Shown here: piece after piece, positions 18,401 through 27,289 of the stretch
Layout of the letters: the number at the start of each line of letters is the position of its first letter
Numbering within the stretch: the first letter of the stretch is position 1
Program-made: the position numbers and the translations under genes
Assembly: GCA_902796265.1 (NCBI GenBank)
Contig: CADBOG010000037.1
Location: 1-56,923 of the forward strand
DNA length: 56,923 bases
Source: an uncultured Bacteroidota bacterium
GTDB taxonomy: Bacteria; Bacteroidota; Bacteroidia; Bacteroidales; P3
Direction: 5' to 3'
Notes under the pieces: generated by a model
Database searches by the model: none
What the model was told of the DNA's origin: nothing
What the model saw: only the letters and a program-made list of their open reading frames with translations

Positions 18401-20970
18401 ACAGTGTTAGAGACACCCTGGCCAGCCATGCTGTAGGAATCTACATTGACACCGTTCTGGAGGAAGTTGATAGTAGCGCCATTCCAGCCATCGCCGTATG
18501 AATCCTGAGCATAGACATAGATGTTGCAGGAGCCGCCGACACAGCCGGTAGCGGCGGAAACGGTTACGATATCAGAAGCAGAAGTTGCGGAGCAGTTAGC
18601 GACAACGCCAAAAGTGTAGGCGGTAGAAGCATTGAGGCCGCTGACAGTGTAGTTATTACCAGAGACGTTGGAAGCGACGACAGAGGTGTCGGCCATGTTG
18701 TAGACGGTGTAGGAAGCTCCGCTGTTGTTAGCATCCAACCAGGAGAGGTCAATGCTGTTGGCAGTAGCATTGCCTGCGGTAAGGTTGGAGACTGCATAGC
18801 AGTAATCGCCAGCCATTTCGGAGAAGACAACGCTGTCGATACCAAGGCCGTAGCCGTAGCCGTCGACAAACTCGAAGGCAACCTGATAAACAGTACCGGG
18901 GATAATAACATTAGCAACAGTCCAAGTAGCAGCTGCATCGGTGTAAGCAGCAACCTGCTGCCAAGCGCTGTCAGCATCGGCACGGCTATACACATGGAGT
19001 TCGTCGATATCGCTACTCCAAGCACGCATGACGTAAGCGAAGTCGAGCTTGAGACCGTCAGTAACATTGTCAAGAACAGGAGAGATTAGCTTGGTAGCAT
19101 CACCAGTGGAGCCGTGAGTGATTTTCGCGTTGAGGAAGCCTTCAAAAGCGCCAGTAGTGGAGCTGTTGTCGCCAGTACCAACAGTCCAGTTGCCTGGGCC
19201 GTCAGTAGTCCAGCAAGCGATGGAACCGCTGGTAGCCTCGAAAGTCTCGGTGTAGGGCAAATCAACAGCAGTACAAGGAGTGTTGAAGGAAACGACAACC
19301 ATCTGGCTCTCGTTGCTGCCACAAACAGACTCAACACCATAGGTGTAATTGCTCATGGCATTAAGACCAGAAATGGTAAAGGTGGTGTTGGTGACATTCT
19401 GGACAAAGGTGGTGTCGGTAGCAGTGATGGCATAGACATTATAGCTGTTGGCCGTGCCATCCCAAGTCAGGGTGGCGCCAGTCTCTGTGATATTGCTGAC
19501 AGCCAGGCTGGTGGGAGCATAGCAAATATCGCCGGTGCTCTCGTCTATAGAGATATTGTCGATATGCAGATTGTTGTCGCCACCGCTAACAGTAGATTCG
19601 GCATAGAAAGCGATGCGGACTGTTTCACCTGCAAAGGCGCTCAAATCAACATACTGAGTCAAATAGCTACTGCTTGCAAGCTGGGTGAGATCCATGATAG
19701 AAGCGGTAGTCCAAGTGGTTCCATCGTCGGTGGAAGCAAGGATCATAAACTTGTCATCCGCAATATTCGTGGTATTGGCGGGATTCGAGCTGGTGGAAGT
19801 GTATACGGTGAAAGCAGCATCAAATGTCAGCAAGGGGTTGGTAGCCGTGGTGAAATCTATTGAAGGAGTAATGAGCCAGTATTTGCAGGTTGTACCGAAG
19901 ATATTCACGCGGTAGTGTCCAGCAGGAAGACCATTGTTGACACTGCTCTGATAACTCCAACCGGATATGCTGCCAAGAGTCGGGGTCACACCATCAGTAT
20001 AAAGGACACTGGCACCACGCCAGCAAGGATTGTTGGAGAGAGAGACGGAGAAGTCCTCGGTGAAGGGCAGACTCTCGGTAGCACAAGAAGTACGACCAGA
20101 TGTGGTTTGCATTGTTGCTTCTTCAGTTGCGGAGCAATTTGCAACAACGCCAAAAGTGTATTCAGTATTAGCGTTAAGGCCAGTAACAGTATAGGTTGTG
20201 TTAGTGATGTTGGACTGAACAAGAGTGCTGCCAGTTGCATCTACAGCATAAACGCTATAGGTGGCGGAAGTATTGAGGTTGTCTGTCCAAGACAGAGTTA
20301 AGCTGCTTGGTGTTGTTTGTAAATCATCAACATGCAAGTTAGTAACGGGACGGCACGTAATTTCAGTACCACCAGTGAATGTGAAGGTGGTTTTGGGAAT
20401 GAATGCACGAGTAGCTCCCGTAATGTTATCTACACTGGTACCATTGTTGCCTTGCCAGCTGGCACCCGTGGTGTTCACTCCATAGAACGAGGCACTTTTG
20501 TAAGTACCTTCAAGAGTGTTGTAGATTTCAATCAGAAGGTTACCACCCTGATAGACATAGGGTGTAGAGAAAGTGATCTCCATTGTCGACTGAGTGGCAT
20601 CCAATGAACCGGTATATACAGTTGTTGCATTGGTCATGTCCACAAAACTGGACAATGTTGTGGAGGTAACTTCCATCATTTTGACCACAAAAGAAGCAGC
20701 GCCCCACGAAGCTGTGGCGGGCGTGCTCAGATAATAGGTCAAACCGGTGATTGTTCCTCCTGTCATGTCGTAAGCGAGAGCGCTAGAAGCAATCTCGCTG
20801 GCAGGATAGATTGTTTGGCAGCGCACGAAGTCATCGACATATACGCCATAAACAGGCACATACGAGTTGGTGTTTGTGCCATCGGCCACTGTCAAAGTGT
20901 TCTGCGCTTGCGATGCGAACGGCAGCAGCATGGCAGCCGCAAGCATCAAAGTCCGTAAAAACTTTTTCAT
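15475..20970 (-). CDS. Giant T9SS type A protein with fibronectin III, adhesin and InlB-like domains
   Basis: A protein of 1831 residues. The signal peptide is MKKFLRTLMLAAAMLLPF... to SQAQ. It contains four fibronectin III-like domains, each with 'LSWTD' or similar and ending 'TFGVVANCSA'. These alternate with four 'cleaved adhesin / choice-of-anchor J' domains that begin 'LPFTEDF', 'LPYTETF', 'IPYVETFDNGTGCW' and 'FPYTQNF'. Five divergent InlB-B-like repeats (MGTxxPAPGTYxxxxG pattern) follow, one mid-protein and four near the end. The C-terminus (IYPNPTYGIVNI ... GTYMLRI ... AVKRIVKK) is a classical T9SS type A sorting domain. Export across the outer membrane by T9SS is expected; adhesion or matrix binding is inferred from the domains. 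It is monocistronic, with a consensus promoter (21066-21096) and a strong terminator. Confidence 0.9.
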   Translation of the reverse strand: MKKFLRTLMLAAAMLLPFASQAQNTLTVADGTNTNSYVPVYGVYVDDFVRCQTIYPASEIASSALAYDMTGGTITGLTYYLSTPATASWGAASFVVKMMEVTSTTLSSFVDMTNATTVYTGSLDATQSTMEITFSTPYVYQGGNLLIEIYNTLEGTYKSASFYGVNTTGASWQGNNGTSVDNITGATRAFIPKTTFTFTGGTEITCRPVTNLHVDDLQTTPSSLTLSWTDNLNTSATYSVYAVDATGSTLVQSNITNTTYTVTGLNANTEYTFGVVANCSATEEATMQTTSGRTSCATESLPFTEDFSVSLSNNPCWRGASVLYTDGVTPTLGSISGWSYQSSVNNGLPAGHYRVNIFGTTCKYWLITPSIDFTTATNPLLTFDAAFTVYTSTSSNPANTTNIADDKFMILASTDDGTTWTTASIMDLTQLASSSYLTQYVDLSAFAGETVRIAFYAESTVSGGDNNLHIDNISIDESTGDICYAPTSLAVSNITETGATLTWDGTANSYNVYAITATDTTFVQNVTNTTFTISGLNAMSNYTYGVESVCGSNESQMVVVSFNTPCTAVDLPYTETFEATSGSIACWTTDGPGNWTVGTGDNSSTTGAFEGFLNAKITHGSTGDATKLISPVLDNVTDGLKLDFAYVMRAWSSDIDELHVYSRADADSAWQQVAAYTDAAATWTVANVIIPGTVYQVAFEFVDGYGYGLGIDSVVFSEMAGDYCYAVSNLTAGNATANSIDLSWLDANNSGASYTVYNMADTSVVASNVSGNNYTVSGLNASTAYTFGVVANCSATSASDIVTVSAATGCVGGSCNIYVYAQDSYGDGWNGATINFLQNGVNVDSYSMAGQGVSNTVIYDTAAVSVCAGAPISLNWTSGSWDSEITVEIANSFGDVLFTASGSDLTGEFLVLDSCSAVATVDTTTGDVTITFAVNDATMGTTNPAPGTYTYTVGEAFTLSVIPNAGYRIVDLTADLAGTTYHLGNISSYTDSAYAEYDSIIFTAIFAEDCPDSVAIPYVETFDNGTGCWTTANTHVNTGVINNTGYQYSGSGVFVFNYNTNPPQYFITPRLAGTGNGVKVEFYYKVMMPSYPESFQIGYSTTTNDTSAFVWGVEQTNLSNTTYAHYSEVISVPGVKYVSLRYTANDMYYLFVDDFSVSEAPNCLPVTNLTLTASTTNSVTLSWTDAGNTGATYTIYDMNDTSVVATGITTTSYTVANLATATNYTFGVAANCSATETSNIITINVGTECDIISTFPYTQNFNAAPSCWTMIDADGDGYCWQLITGGIHSASYDNNDGVLTPDNWLITPHFQLAANTNYEVTWNADPQDASWPAEHYGLYVSTTSNTDTNAFTLVQEWTLTSAGHVPVVNLSSYAGQNIYLAFRHWNCTNMFRIAIDNFELREAAGANQITVTLTQNNPMYGSVSGSGVYTIGDNVTVSATPAEDYQFSRWMDAAGSVVSTANPYTFVAATDITLQAIFISTSAETLTITADVNDSTMGYTTGSGDYTVGDAAVLTAYAYNGYNFVNWTSNGIDLGSANPLTITVTNNSAMYPIIANFEPNTAQRYLTLTTAVNDPAMGTMAPAPGTYQLSVGDTVDFIAFPNEGYRYASANVTVSMMGIPLYDTTVTFSLDYLNMVVEPEMIGTEITVTVNFEEGDPIVNEYLTLVTAVNDPNMGTITPAPGTYQYALGETINFSATPNDGYHLDNAHVTASYMGMPVADTVFTDITDLNMTVTEMMIGFTINVTVNFARNNAINVAGDLNNINIYPNPTYGIVNIDAEDVVKVDVMDLNGRKVATFENSNSFDLSNLSAGTYMLRIETANGTAVKRIVKK

Positions 20971-21065
20971 GGTTTGATTAATATTTGATTAGTTAATAAA
21001 AGGATTTCTTAACAAAAGTTAAACTAAGTGGCTGTAAATATGCAATTTCTACACGAAACAAAATG

Positions 21066-21096
21066 CAAAAATACAAACTTTTTTTCGAATAACAAA
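21066..21096 (-). promoter_or_regulatory. Consensus promoter of the giant adhesin gene
   Basis: On the minus strand TTTG (21093-21096), exactly 19 bases, then TATTTTTG (21066-21073). The leader to the ATG at 20970 is about 90 bases. Confidence 0.8.
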
Positions 21097-21144
21097 AATA
21101 AAAAAACAACAGATATCAACACATTTGTTATTGTCTTGATATAC

Positions 21145-21189
21145 AATGAAACGGGGTTCGCTTTTCTATGTTGCGAACCCCGTCTCATT
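21145..21189 (-). terminator. Hairpin downstream of tyrS, possible terminator
   Basis: ACGGGGTTCGC (21151-21161) pairs with GCGAACCCCGT (21173-21183), with flanking AATGA/TCATT extending the stem with one mismatch. The T-run after it is weak, so termination is likely but not certain. Confidence 0.5.
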
Positions 21190-21272
21190 ACATAATCAGC
21201 ATTCAAAAAATGTGTTGAAAATGGAGATTATTGTAAATTTGATGAAATACTACGTTGATATCAATTAGTGTG

Positions 21273-22556
21273 TTATTCCACGTTGATAAGGTAATAGTTC
21301 TTTTTGCCTTTCTGGACAAGTATGCAGCCGCAGCTGAGTATGTCGTTGGCTGAGAGGCGGCAATCCTCACCTACTTTTTGCTTGTTGACCATGATGGAGT
21401 TCTGTTTGAGCTCACGGCGAATCTCGCCCTTGCTGGCAAACATTCCCACTTCAGCGGCAAGGTCGATGAGTGTTGGATTGGCATCTATTGCTGCTCTGGT
21501 GACGTTGAACTGCGGAACACCTTCGAAGACGCTCAGCAAGGTGTCGCGGTCGAGAGAATTGAGCTGCTCAGTGGTGGCTTTGCCAAAAAGTAGCTCGCTG
21601 GCAGCTATGGCTGTATCGTATGCTGCCTGACCATGGACGCGGATAGTGATATCCTTGGCGAGAGCCTTCTGAAGGATGCGACGTTCCGGAGCTTCGGCAT
21701 GCTGGCGCTCAAGCTCTTCAATCTCATCTTTGGAGAAGAGGGTGAAGATGCGGATGTAGCGTGCGGTGTCAACATCGGAGCAGTTGAGCCAGAACTGGTA
21801 GAACTTATAGGGGGATGTCTTGGCAGGGTCAAGCCATACATTGCCGCCTTCTGTCTTTCCGAACTTGGTGCCATCGGCCTTGGTGATGAGAGGGCATGTG
21901 AGAGCAAAAGCCTCACCTCCCTCCATACGACGGATAAGCTCGGTGCCGGTAGTAATGTTGCCCCATTGGTCGCTGCCACCCATCTGGAGGCGACACCCTT
22001 TGGTGCGATAGAGGGTGAGGAAGTCGTAGCCCTGAAGGAGCTGATAGCTGAACTCGGTGAAAGAGATGCCTGTCTCCATGCGTTTCTTGACGGAGTCCTT
22101 GGTCATCATATAGTTGACGGTGATATGCTTGCCAACATCACGGATGAAATCGAGGAAGAGATAATCCTTCATCCAGTCGTAGTTGTTAAGGATCTCGGCT
22201 CCGTTTACAGGATTGTCAAAATCGAGAAAACGTTCGAGCTGATGGCGGATGCAGGAGACGTTGTGCTGGATTTCCTCGGGAGTCAGCAGCTTGCGCTCGG
22301 CAGCCTTGAATGAGGGGTCGCCAATCATGCCAGTAGCACCACCGACGACGGCGAGAGGCTTGTGTCCGGCCATCTGTAGATGTTTGAGGAGCATGATGGA
22401 AACGAGGTGGCCAATATGGAGAGAGTCGGCTGTGGGGTCGATGCCCACGTATGCTGTAGTAACTTCCTTGTTGAGCTGTTCTTCTGTACCCGGCATCATG
22501 TCGTGTATCATGCCGCGCCACTTGAGCTCTTCAACTAGATTATGATTTATTGTCAT
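21273..22556 (-). CDS. tyrS: Tyrosyl-tRNA synthetase
   Basis: A 427-residue cytoplasmic class I aminoacyl-tRNA synthetase that charges tRNA-Tyr. The HIGH signature is exact at residues 47-50 (LHIGHL); the KMSKS loop reads KFGKT (near residue 236), as is usual in bacterial TyrRS. '[12 protein letters not shown]' and 'YQLLQGYDF' are family motifs. The C-terminus is an S4 RNA-binding domain (about 360-427, [17 protein letters not shown]). The length fits the family. It appears to be a single-gene unit between two T9SS genes. No T-box or other leader element is visible upstream. Confidence 0.97.
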   Translation of the reverse strand: MTINHNLVEELKWRGMIHDMMPGTEEQLNKEVTTAYVGIDPTADSLHIGHLVSIMLLKHLQMAGHKPLAVVGGATGMIGDPSFKAAERKLLTPEEIQHNVSCIRHQLERFLDFDNPVNGAEILNNYDWMKDYLFLDFIRDVGKHITVNYMMTKDSVKKRMETGISFTEFSYQLLQGYDFLTLYRTKGCRLQMGGSDQWGNITTGTELIRRMEGGEAFALTCPLITKADGTKFGKTEGGNVWLDPAKTSPYKFYQFWLNCSDVDTARYIRIFTLFSKDEIEELERQHAEAPERRILQKALAKDITIRVHGQAAYDTAIAASELLFGKATTEQLNSLDRDTLLSVFEGVPQFNVTRAAIDANPTLIDLAAEVGMFASKGEIRRELKQNSIMVNKQKVGEDCRLSANDILSCGCILVQKGKKNYYLINVE

Positions 22557-22620
22557 ATTAATATTAATGAATACATATTATTTATAGTAACATTTAGCTC
22601 AATTATCAAAACGCTACAAT

Positions 22621-22655
22621 AAAAAAGAGGTACCGATGCGAAGTCAGTACCTCTT
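22621..22655 (-). terminator. Terminator of the beta-propeller T9SS gene
   Basis: AAGAGGTAC (22625-22633) pairs with GTACCTCTT (22647-22655), followed on the minus strand by T6. It lies 18 bases after the stop at 22673. Confidence 0.8.
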
Positions 22656-22672
22656 CATCTATTTAATTATTA

Positions 22673-25600
22673 TTATCGAACGATAAGTTTCGAGGTGGCT
22701 GACTCCTTGCCAATGTTGATATTCACAAGATACATGCCGCGATTGAACTTGCTGCAGTTGACGTTGTACTGGTGGATACCCTCATTGAGGTAGCCGAGGT
22801 TCTCGCTGAAGACCAGCTTGCCAGAGACATCGTAAATCTTGATGACTGCGTTGCCAGAATTGACAATGCCGAGGTCGATGGTGGCGTGATCCTTAGCAGG
22901 GTTGGGGTAGATGTTCATGTGGTTTTCGCCATTGTCGACGTTGGTGATGCCTGCCCAATCTTCAGGATCGGAAACCTCGTTAACATGGTCGGTGACATAG
23001 GTGGTATCCATGAAGACACCGCGGCCGTAGGTACCGAAGTAGATTGCGCGAGGATATTTGGTCTTGGCGAAGAGATACTGGACTTTGTTGACACCTTCAC
23101 GAGCGATGTAGCTCTCGCGAGGCAGACTCTGGGTCTGCTGAACGATGGAGGTGACAGGAACACCGATGAAGTCACCGAAATTCTGCCATGAGGGGCTGGT
23201 GAGAGAGGTGCTGGTGAAGACACCCTTTTCAGTACCGACATAGAGAACGGGATTGTTGCTCTTGTCTATAGCGATGATGCCAGAGTGGACAGGGTCAGCG
23301 GTGGTCATACCGTTATTGCTGTTGGTGACGTTGAGGTTGACAGTAGTGCGGGTATTTGCGTTGGTGGCGTTCTTGACAAGAGCCAAGTTGGATTCAGTCG
23401 AACCATAGTCGTCGAAAGTGATAAGGAGGTTGTCCTGACCTTCGCGAGGATCGACGGAGATGGAGGAGATGTGACGTTTGAAGAAGTCGCCGTTGGCAGC
23501 AAAGATGGTATCGGTTCTGATAACGCGTACGCCAGTGGTATCGATGGTTCTCACATATCTGAGACGAGTTCTCATAGTGATGGGGTCGTTAGCATTGATG
23601 GTGTTGAAGTTGTAGAGGCGCATGATGTAGTTGTTGCCAGTAGCATTTTCGGAAACGGCCACAAAGATGCTCTTACCATCGCGGCTGAACTTGATGTCGT
23701 TCACAGTGTTGCCAGGATCGCCCTGATAAATCTGTGCCCACTGCATTGCGGTGGGGCTACCGCTTTCGAGGCTACTCCAAACGTTGCGGAAATAGTTGGG
23801 TGTGAGGGTGAAGAATACACAGTCGTTATCGTTACCATCTCTACCGGTAATAATCATACGGCTAACCACGGGGTTCTTGACCTTCATATTTAAGCGGTAT
23901 TCAACGCGGAAGGTATCCTTATTATATATAGGGTCATAATAATTAATAGTGGTATCAATCTGGTAGGGTTTGGTGAACTTGTAATAGAATGGGTAGTTGA
24001 AGTTGGGTTTCGAAGCTACGAGGATGCTGTCGCCAGCAACAAATCTGGTGTTGCCGTGGAGCTGTGTCTCTTGACCATTGTGGATATAGGTGAGGGCGGT
24101 GTCGATAATGAAATCGACGCTGTCATCCCAGATGGTGTTGCTTTTGGTCTCCCAGAGGTCCATCTTGGGGATGGGGTTGGAGTTGTAGTTGCTGTTGGCG
24201 ATGAAAGCCTCTGCAAAGGTCCAAGTCTGGGTGTTGGTATAGTCGGCATAGTCAGCGCATGCACGGGCATAGCTCGAAACGCCATAGGTGCCACGGCTAT
24301 CGGAGATGGTGAACTTGCCGGGGTCCGAAGAGACAAAGAGGGTGCGGCGTGAGAAAGGTTTCAGCTGCTGGAACATGGAGCTTGCCACATCGGCACCAGA
24401 ACCGGTCCAGATGATGTTGCCAATATGGTTGATTACAGAGTTCTCGTCGTTGTCATACCATGAGTTGGTGGGCACGCTGCCGTTATGGTCATTACGTGAC
24501 TGGATGAAGGGGCAGCTGTTGTCGACAGCACCACCGATGATAGAACCGTCGGGCGAAACAGAGATATGGTTGAACTGGACATTGTTGAGGCCCTTGTTGA
24601 TTGCGGTGAAGGTCCAATAGTTGGTGGTACCTAATTTCTGGCATACGCCTTTGAAGACACCACCATCGGTAGCGTAGTAGTATACCCAAGCGGTATCACC
24701 ATTCTCGATGGTCCATGTGGGGACAATCTGGTGGATACCGGAATGGATGAAGATGGGGTTGGAAAGGACAGCGGCCATATAGTTGCCCTGGTTGAGCTCC
24801 TTCTCGGAGTAGGACTGTCTTGTCCACTGGTAGTGTGAGTTGGCTACGAAACCTTCGCCGTTCCAGAGGGAGGCACCACCCACGAAGATGTTCTTGCAGT
24901 TGAGCGGGTCAACGGCAATAGCGGCATTGAGGTAACCGGGGTTGGCGCTGTTGAAAGGAGTGACGCTCTCGGTTGCGAGGCGAATCCAGTTCTGCTGGTT
25001 GGTGGTGAGGTAGATACCATCGGTCAGGCCGTTTGAGTCGGCCACGACAGCATAGAGATAGGTGGTACCAGCTTTGTGGTCGGTACGGTAAGCCATTTCT
25101 ATGCGGCTAGCACTTGCAAAAGAAGAAAGGCTATTGGTGACATCGACTGCGGTGGGGTTGTCAGCGGTGGCATTACCGATGCGGTATACCTTGCCAGGAG
25201 CGGTGGCATAAACGATATTGTCGGAAGAGATTACTATGACATCCTGGAAGTTGCCGGCCTGAATGAGCTTCGGGGCATCGTTCCAATTGGGATTGCCGGT
25301 GAATTTCCAACGATACAGACCCTCAGAAGTGGCTACATAAACGAAAGTGGCATTGCGCTCGTAGACGGCGATGCGGTTTATGTAAGTCCACTCAGGATGG
25401 GTGGCGGGGTCGGTCGAGGGAACGAGGGTGAACGTGTTGCTTCCTCTGTTGAAGATGTAGAGACCTTGTCCTTTGGGAGCCATACGTTCGGTGTTACGGC
25501 CGTGATTTTTCACGAAACCTTCACCAGTACCGATAACCAAGTCGTTGTTCGGCATCTGAGCCATGCAGGAGATAGGAAGAGTGATCTGCTGGTAGTTGGA

Positions 25601-25858
25601 ATTGACAAATGGTACATACTGCCAAGGTTCGTTACCGATTTTCTTGAAAAGACCACCTGCTACTCCGCCTGCGAACAGAGTTGCATGTTCTACGTCAGCC
25701 TCGTCGACAACGATTGCGCGGACACGACCAGCGACGTTGTCAGGCCCAATTTCGATAAGGTTGTTTTGGTAGTTTGCCTTTGGTTGGGCTGATGCAAAGT
25801 GCGTTCCACCCACAAAAGCAGCGACAATTAAGCCGATTAGTAACGTTTTTCGTTTCAT
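22673..25858 (-). CDS. T9SS type A protein with sialidase-like (BNR/VPS10-type) beta-propeller
   Basis: A 1061-residue secreted protein. The signal peptide MKRKTLLIGLIVAAFVGG ends near FASAQ. The body is built of short beta blades with recurrent 'LFAGG..GGLFKK', 'YVATSEGLYRW', 'LYVGTEKGVFTS' and 'AIYFGTYGRGVF' motifs, typical of WD40/YVTN- or sialidase-like propellers in the 'exo-alpha-sialidase/glycosyl hydrolase-like' surface proteins of Bacteroidota. No sialidase catalytic Arg triad or Asp-box series (SxDxGxTW) is clearly seen, so enzymatic activity is doubtful. The C-terminus (MNIYPNPAKDHATIDLGI ... GMYLVNI ... TSKLIVR) is a T9SS type A sorting domain. It has its own promoter and terminator. 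Confidence 0.8.
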   Translation of the reverse strand: MKRKTLLIGLIVAAFVGGTHFASAQPKANYQNNLIEIGPDNVAGRVRAIVVDEADVEHATLFAGGVAGGLFKKIGNEPWQYVPFVNSNYQQITLPISCMAQMPNNDLVIGTGEGFVKNHGRNTERMAPKGQGLYIFNRGSNTFTLVPSTDPATHPEWTYINRIAVYERNATFVYVATSEGLYRWKFTGNPNWNDAPKLIQAGNFQDVIVISSDNIVYATAPGKVYRIGNATADNPTAVDVTNSLSSFASASRIEMAYRTDHKAGTTYLYAVVADSNGLTDGIYLTTNQQNWIRLATESVTPFNSANPGYLNAAIAVDPLNCKNIFVGGASLWNGEGFVANSHYQWTRQSYSEKELNQGNYMAAVLSNPIFIHSGIHQIVPTWTIENGDTAWVYYYATDGGVFKGVCQKLGTTNYWTFTAINKGLNNVQFNHISVSPDGSIIGGAVDNSCPFIQSRNDHNGSVPTNSWYDNDENSVINHIGNIIWTGSGADVASSMFQQLKPFSRRTLFVSSDPGKFTISDSRGTYGVSSYARACADYADYTNTQTWTFAEAFIANSNYNSNPIPKMDLWETKSNTIWDDSVDFIIDTALTYIHNGQETQLHGNTRFVAGDSILVASKPNFNYPFYYKFTKPYQIDTTINYYDPIYNKDTFRVEYRLNMKVKNPVVSRMIITGRDGNDNDCVFFTLTPNYFRNVWSSLESGSPTAMQWAQIYQGDPGNTVNDIKFSRDGKSIFVAVSENATGNNYIMRLYNFNTINANDPITMRTRLRYVRTIDTTGVRVIRTDTIFAANGDFFKRHISSISVDPREGQDNLLITFDDYGSTESNLALVKNATNANTRTTVNLNVTNSNNGMTTADPVHSGIIAIDKSNNPVLYVGTEKGVFTSTSLTSPSWQNFGDFIGVPVTSIVQQTQSLPRESYIAREGVNKVQYLFAKTKYPRAIYFGTYGRGVFMDTTYVTDHVNEVSDPEDWAGITNVDNGENHMNIYPNPAKDHATIDLGIVNSGNAVIKIYDVSGKLVFSENLGYLNEGIHQYNVNCSKFNRGMYLVNINIGKESATSKLIVR

Positions 25859-25910
25859 AAGATATTAATAATTAATTAGATTTTTAAATTCAGCATGAAA
25901 TATTAACATG

Positions 25911-25918
25911 CAAAGATA
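25911..25918 (-). promoter_or_regulatory. -7 element of the beta-propeller gene
   Basis: TATCTTTG on the minus strand, about 53 bases upstream of the ATG at 25858. The -33 region (ATTG at 25941-25944, spacing 22) is weak. Confidence 0.5.
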
Positions 25919-26065
25919 TACTTTTTTTTTTGAATACGAGCAATAATTGCAAGAAAAAATTAAAAAAAAGTTAAAGGCAACAATATTTTGTAGGGGGATG
26001 TCGTTTGTTAGGGGCAAATGAAAAACGGAAATTGGGTTCCGAAGGGACAAAAATGTGATACGATT

Positions 26066-26120
26066 GACTCTAACCTAACTCTAACTTAACTCTAACTTAA
26101 GTCTAACTTTCCTCTGACCC
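26066..26120. repeat. Five phased 11-mers upstream of the moxR/bat operon
   Basis: GACTCTAACCT, AACTCTAACTT, AACTCTAACTT, AAGTCTAACTT and TCCTCTGACCC follow without gap. They lie between the divergent beta-propeller gene and moxR, about 105 bases before the moxR ATG. Two GGGTTCCGAA-like sequences flank the array (26033 and 26128). A related array is at 56796-56850. Confidence 0.8.
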
Positions 26121-26226
26121 TTTTTTGGGGTTCCGAACCGAATGAAAACCGAAAAAATTTCATCACCGAAAAAATAAAAAATAGCATATAAAGTTTTACA
26201 TTGTTACGTAAAAAATCTGTTAAAAA

Positions 26227-27222
26227 ATGAACGAAACAGTAAACATCCAAGAGCTTAATGCACGCATCGAACAGGAGAGTGCGTTTGTGGATGCCCTGAT
26301 GATGGAAATCCGCAAAAACATCATCGGACAGAAACACATGGTCGAAAGCCTTATGATTGGCCTTCTCTCTAATGGCCATGTGCTGTTGGAAGGTGTCCCC
26401 GGTTTGGCAAAGACACTTACTATCACCACTTTGGCAAAAGCCATAAATGCCAAATTCAGCCGCATCCAGTTCACCCCCGACCTGCTGCCCGCTGACCTTA
26501 TCGGTACCATGATTTATAGCCAGAAGAACGAGTCGTTCCAAGTCAAGAAAGGACCTATTTTCTCCAACTTCATCCTTGCTGATGAGATCAACCGTGCTCC
26601 TGCGAAAGTTCAGAGTGCTTTGCTCGAGGCCATGCAAGAGAGACAGGTGACCATTGGCGAGAACACCTTCAAGCTGGAGGAACCTTTCCTGGTCATGGCA
26701 ACACAGAACCCGATAGAGCAGGAGGGAACCTATCCCTTGCCCGAAGCTCAGGTCGACCGTTTCATGCTCAAGGTGGTCATCAGCTATCCCGAGAAGGACG
26801 AGGAACGCCAAATCTTGCATCAGAGTCTTGGTGAAGGCTTTAACCGCCAGACGGCGATGATGGAACCTTCTGCAATCATCAAGGCAAGAAATCTGGTGAA
26901 AGAGGTCTATATGGATGAGAAAATCGAGAATTATATCACTGATATTGTGTTCGCTACCCGCTATCCAGAACAGTACGGTCTTGAGAAGCTGAAAGACATG
27001 ATCAGCTACGGTGCTTCGCCTCGTGGTTCGATAAGCTTGGCTCAAGCTTCGAAGAGCTACGCTTTCATGAAGAGAAGAGGATATGTGATTCCCGAAGACG
27101 TGAGAGCCATCGCTATGGATGTGCTTAGACACCGTATCGGCTTGACTTATGAGGCCGAAGCCGAGAATGTGAAGAGCGAAGAGATTGTGAACGAGATACT
27201 TAATAGAGTAGATGTTCCGTAA
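26227..27222 (+). CDS. moxR: MoxR-family AAA+ ATPase
   Basis: A 331-residue cytoplasmic AAA+ ATPase of the MoxR group, thought to act as a chaperone for VWA-domain partners. The Walker A motif is GVPGLAKT (residues 56-63), Walker B is LADEINRAP, and the sensor region is MATQNPIEQEGTYPLPEAQVDRF, shown here as MATQNPIEQEGTYPLPE and AQVDRF. The C-terminal lid domain contains YGASPRGS. It is the first gene of the operon that runs through batA-batE, so it probably acts on the Bat VWA proteins. No perfect promoter is seen; an array of 11-mers lies upstream. Confidence 0.95.
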   Translation: MNETVNIQELNARIEQESAFVDALMMEIRKNIIGQKHMVESLMIGLLSNGHVLLEGVPGLAKTLTITTLAKAINAKFSRIQFTPDLLPADLIGTMIYSQKNESFQVKKGPIFSNFILADEINRAPAKVQSALLEAMQERQVTIGENTFKLEEPFLVMATQNPIEQEGTYPLPEAQVDRFMLKVVISYPEKDEERQILHQSLGEGFNRQTAMMEPSAIIKARNLVKEVYMDEKIENYITDIVFATRYPEQYGLEKLKDMISYGASPRGSISLAQASKSYAFMKRRGYVIPEDVRAIAMDVLRHRIGLTYEAEAENVKSEEIVNEILNRVDVP

Positions 27223-27289
27223 TTAGTTTATAGTTAAAATTTAAATTCAGAGTTTTAAGTTTAACGTTGACAATTAAAATAACTTCACT

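Noticed and set aside
22673-25858. Calling the beta-propeller protein an active sialidase
   Set aside because: Asp-box repeats and the Arg triad were not found; only the blade-like repeats are seen.
26092-27132. Open frame of 346 codons opposite moxR
   Set aside because: Antisense shadow of a clear AAA+ gene, with no domain of its own. The same holds for 27200-28174 opposite the DUF58 gene and 29345-30115 opposite batA.
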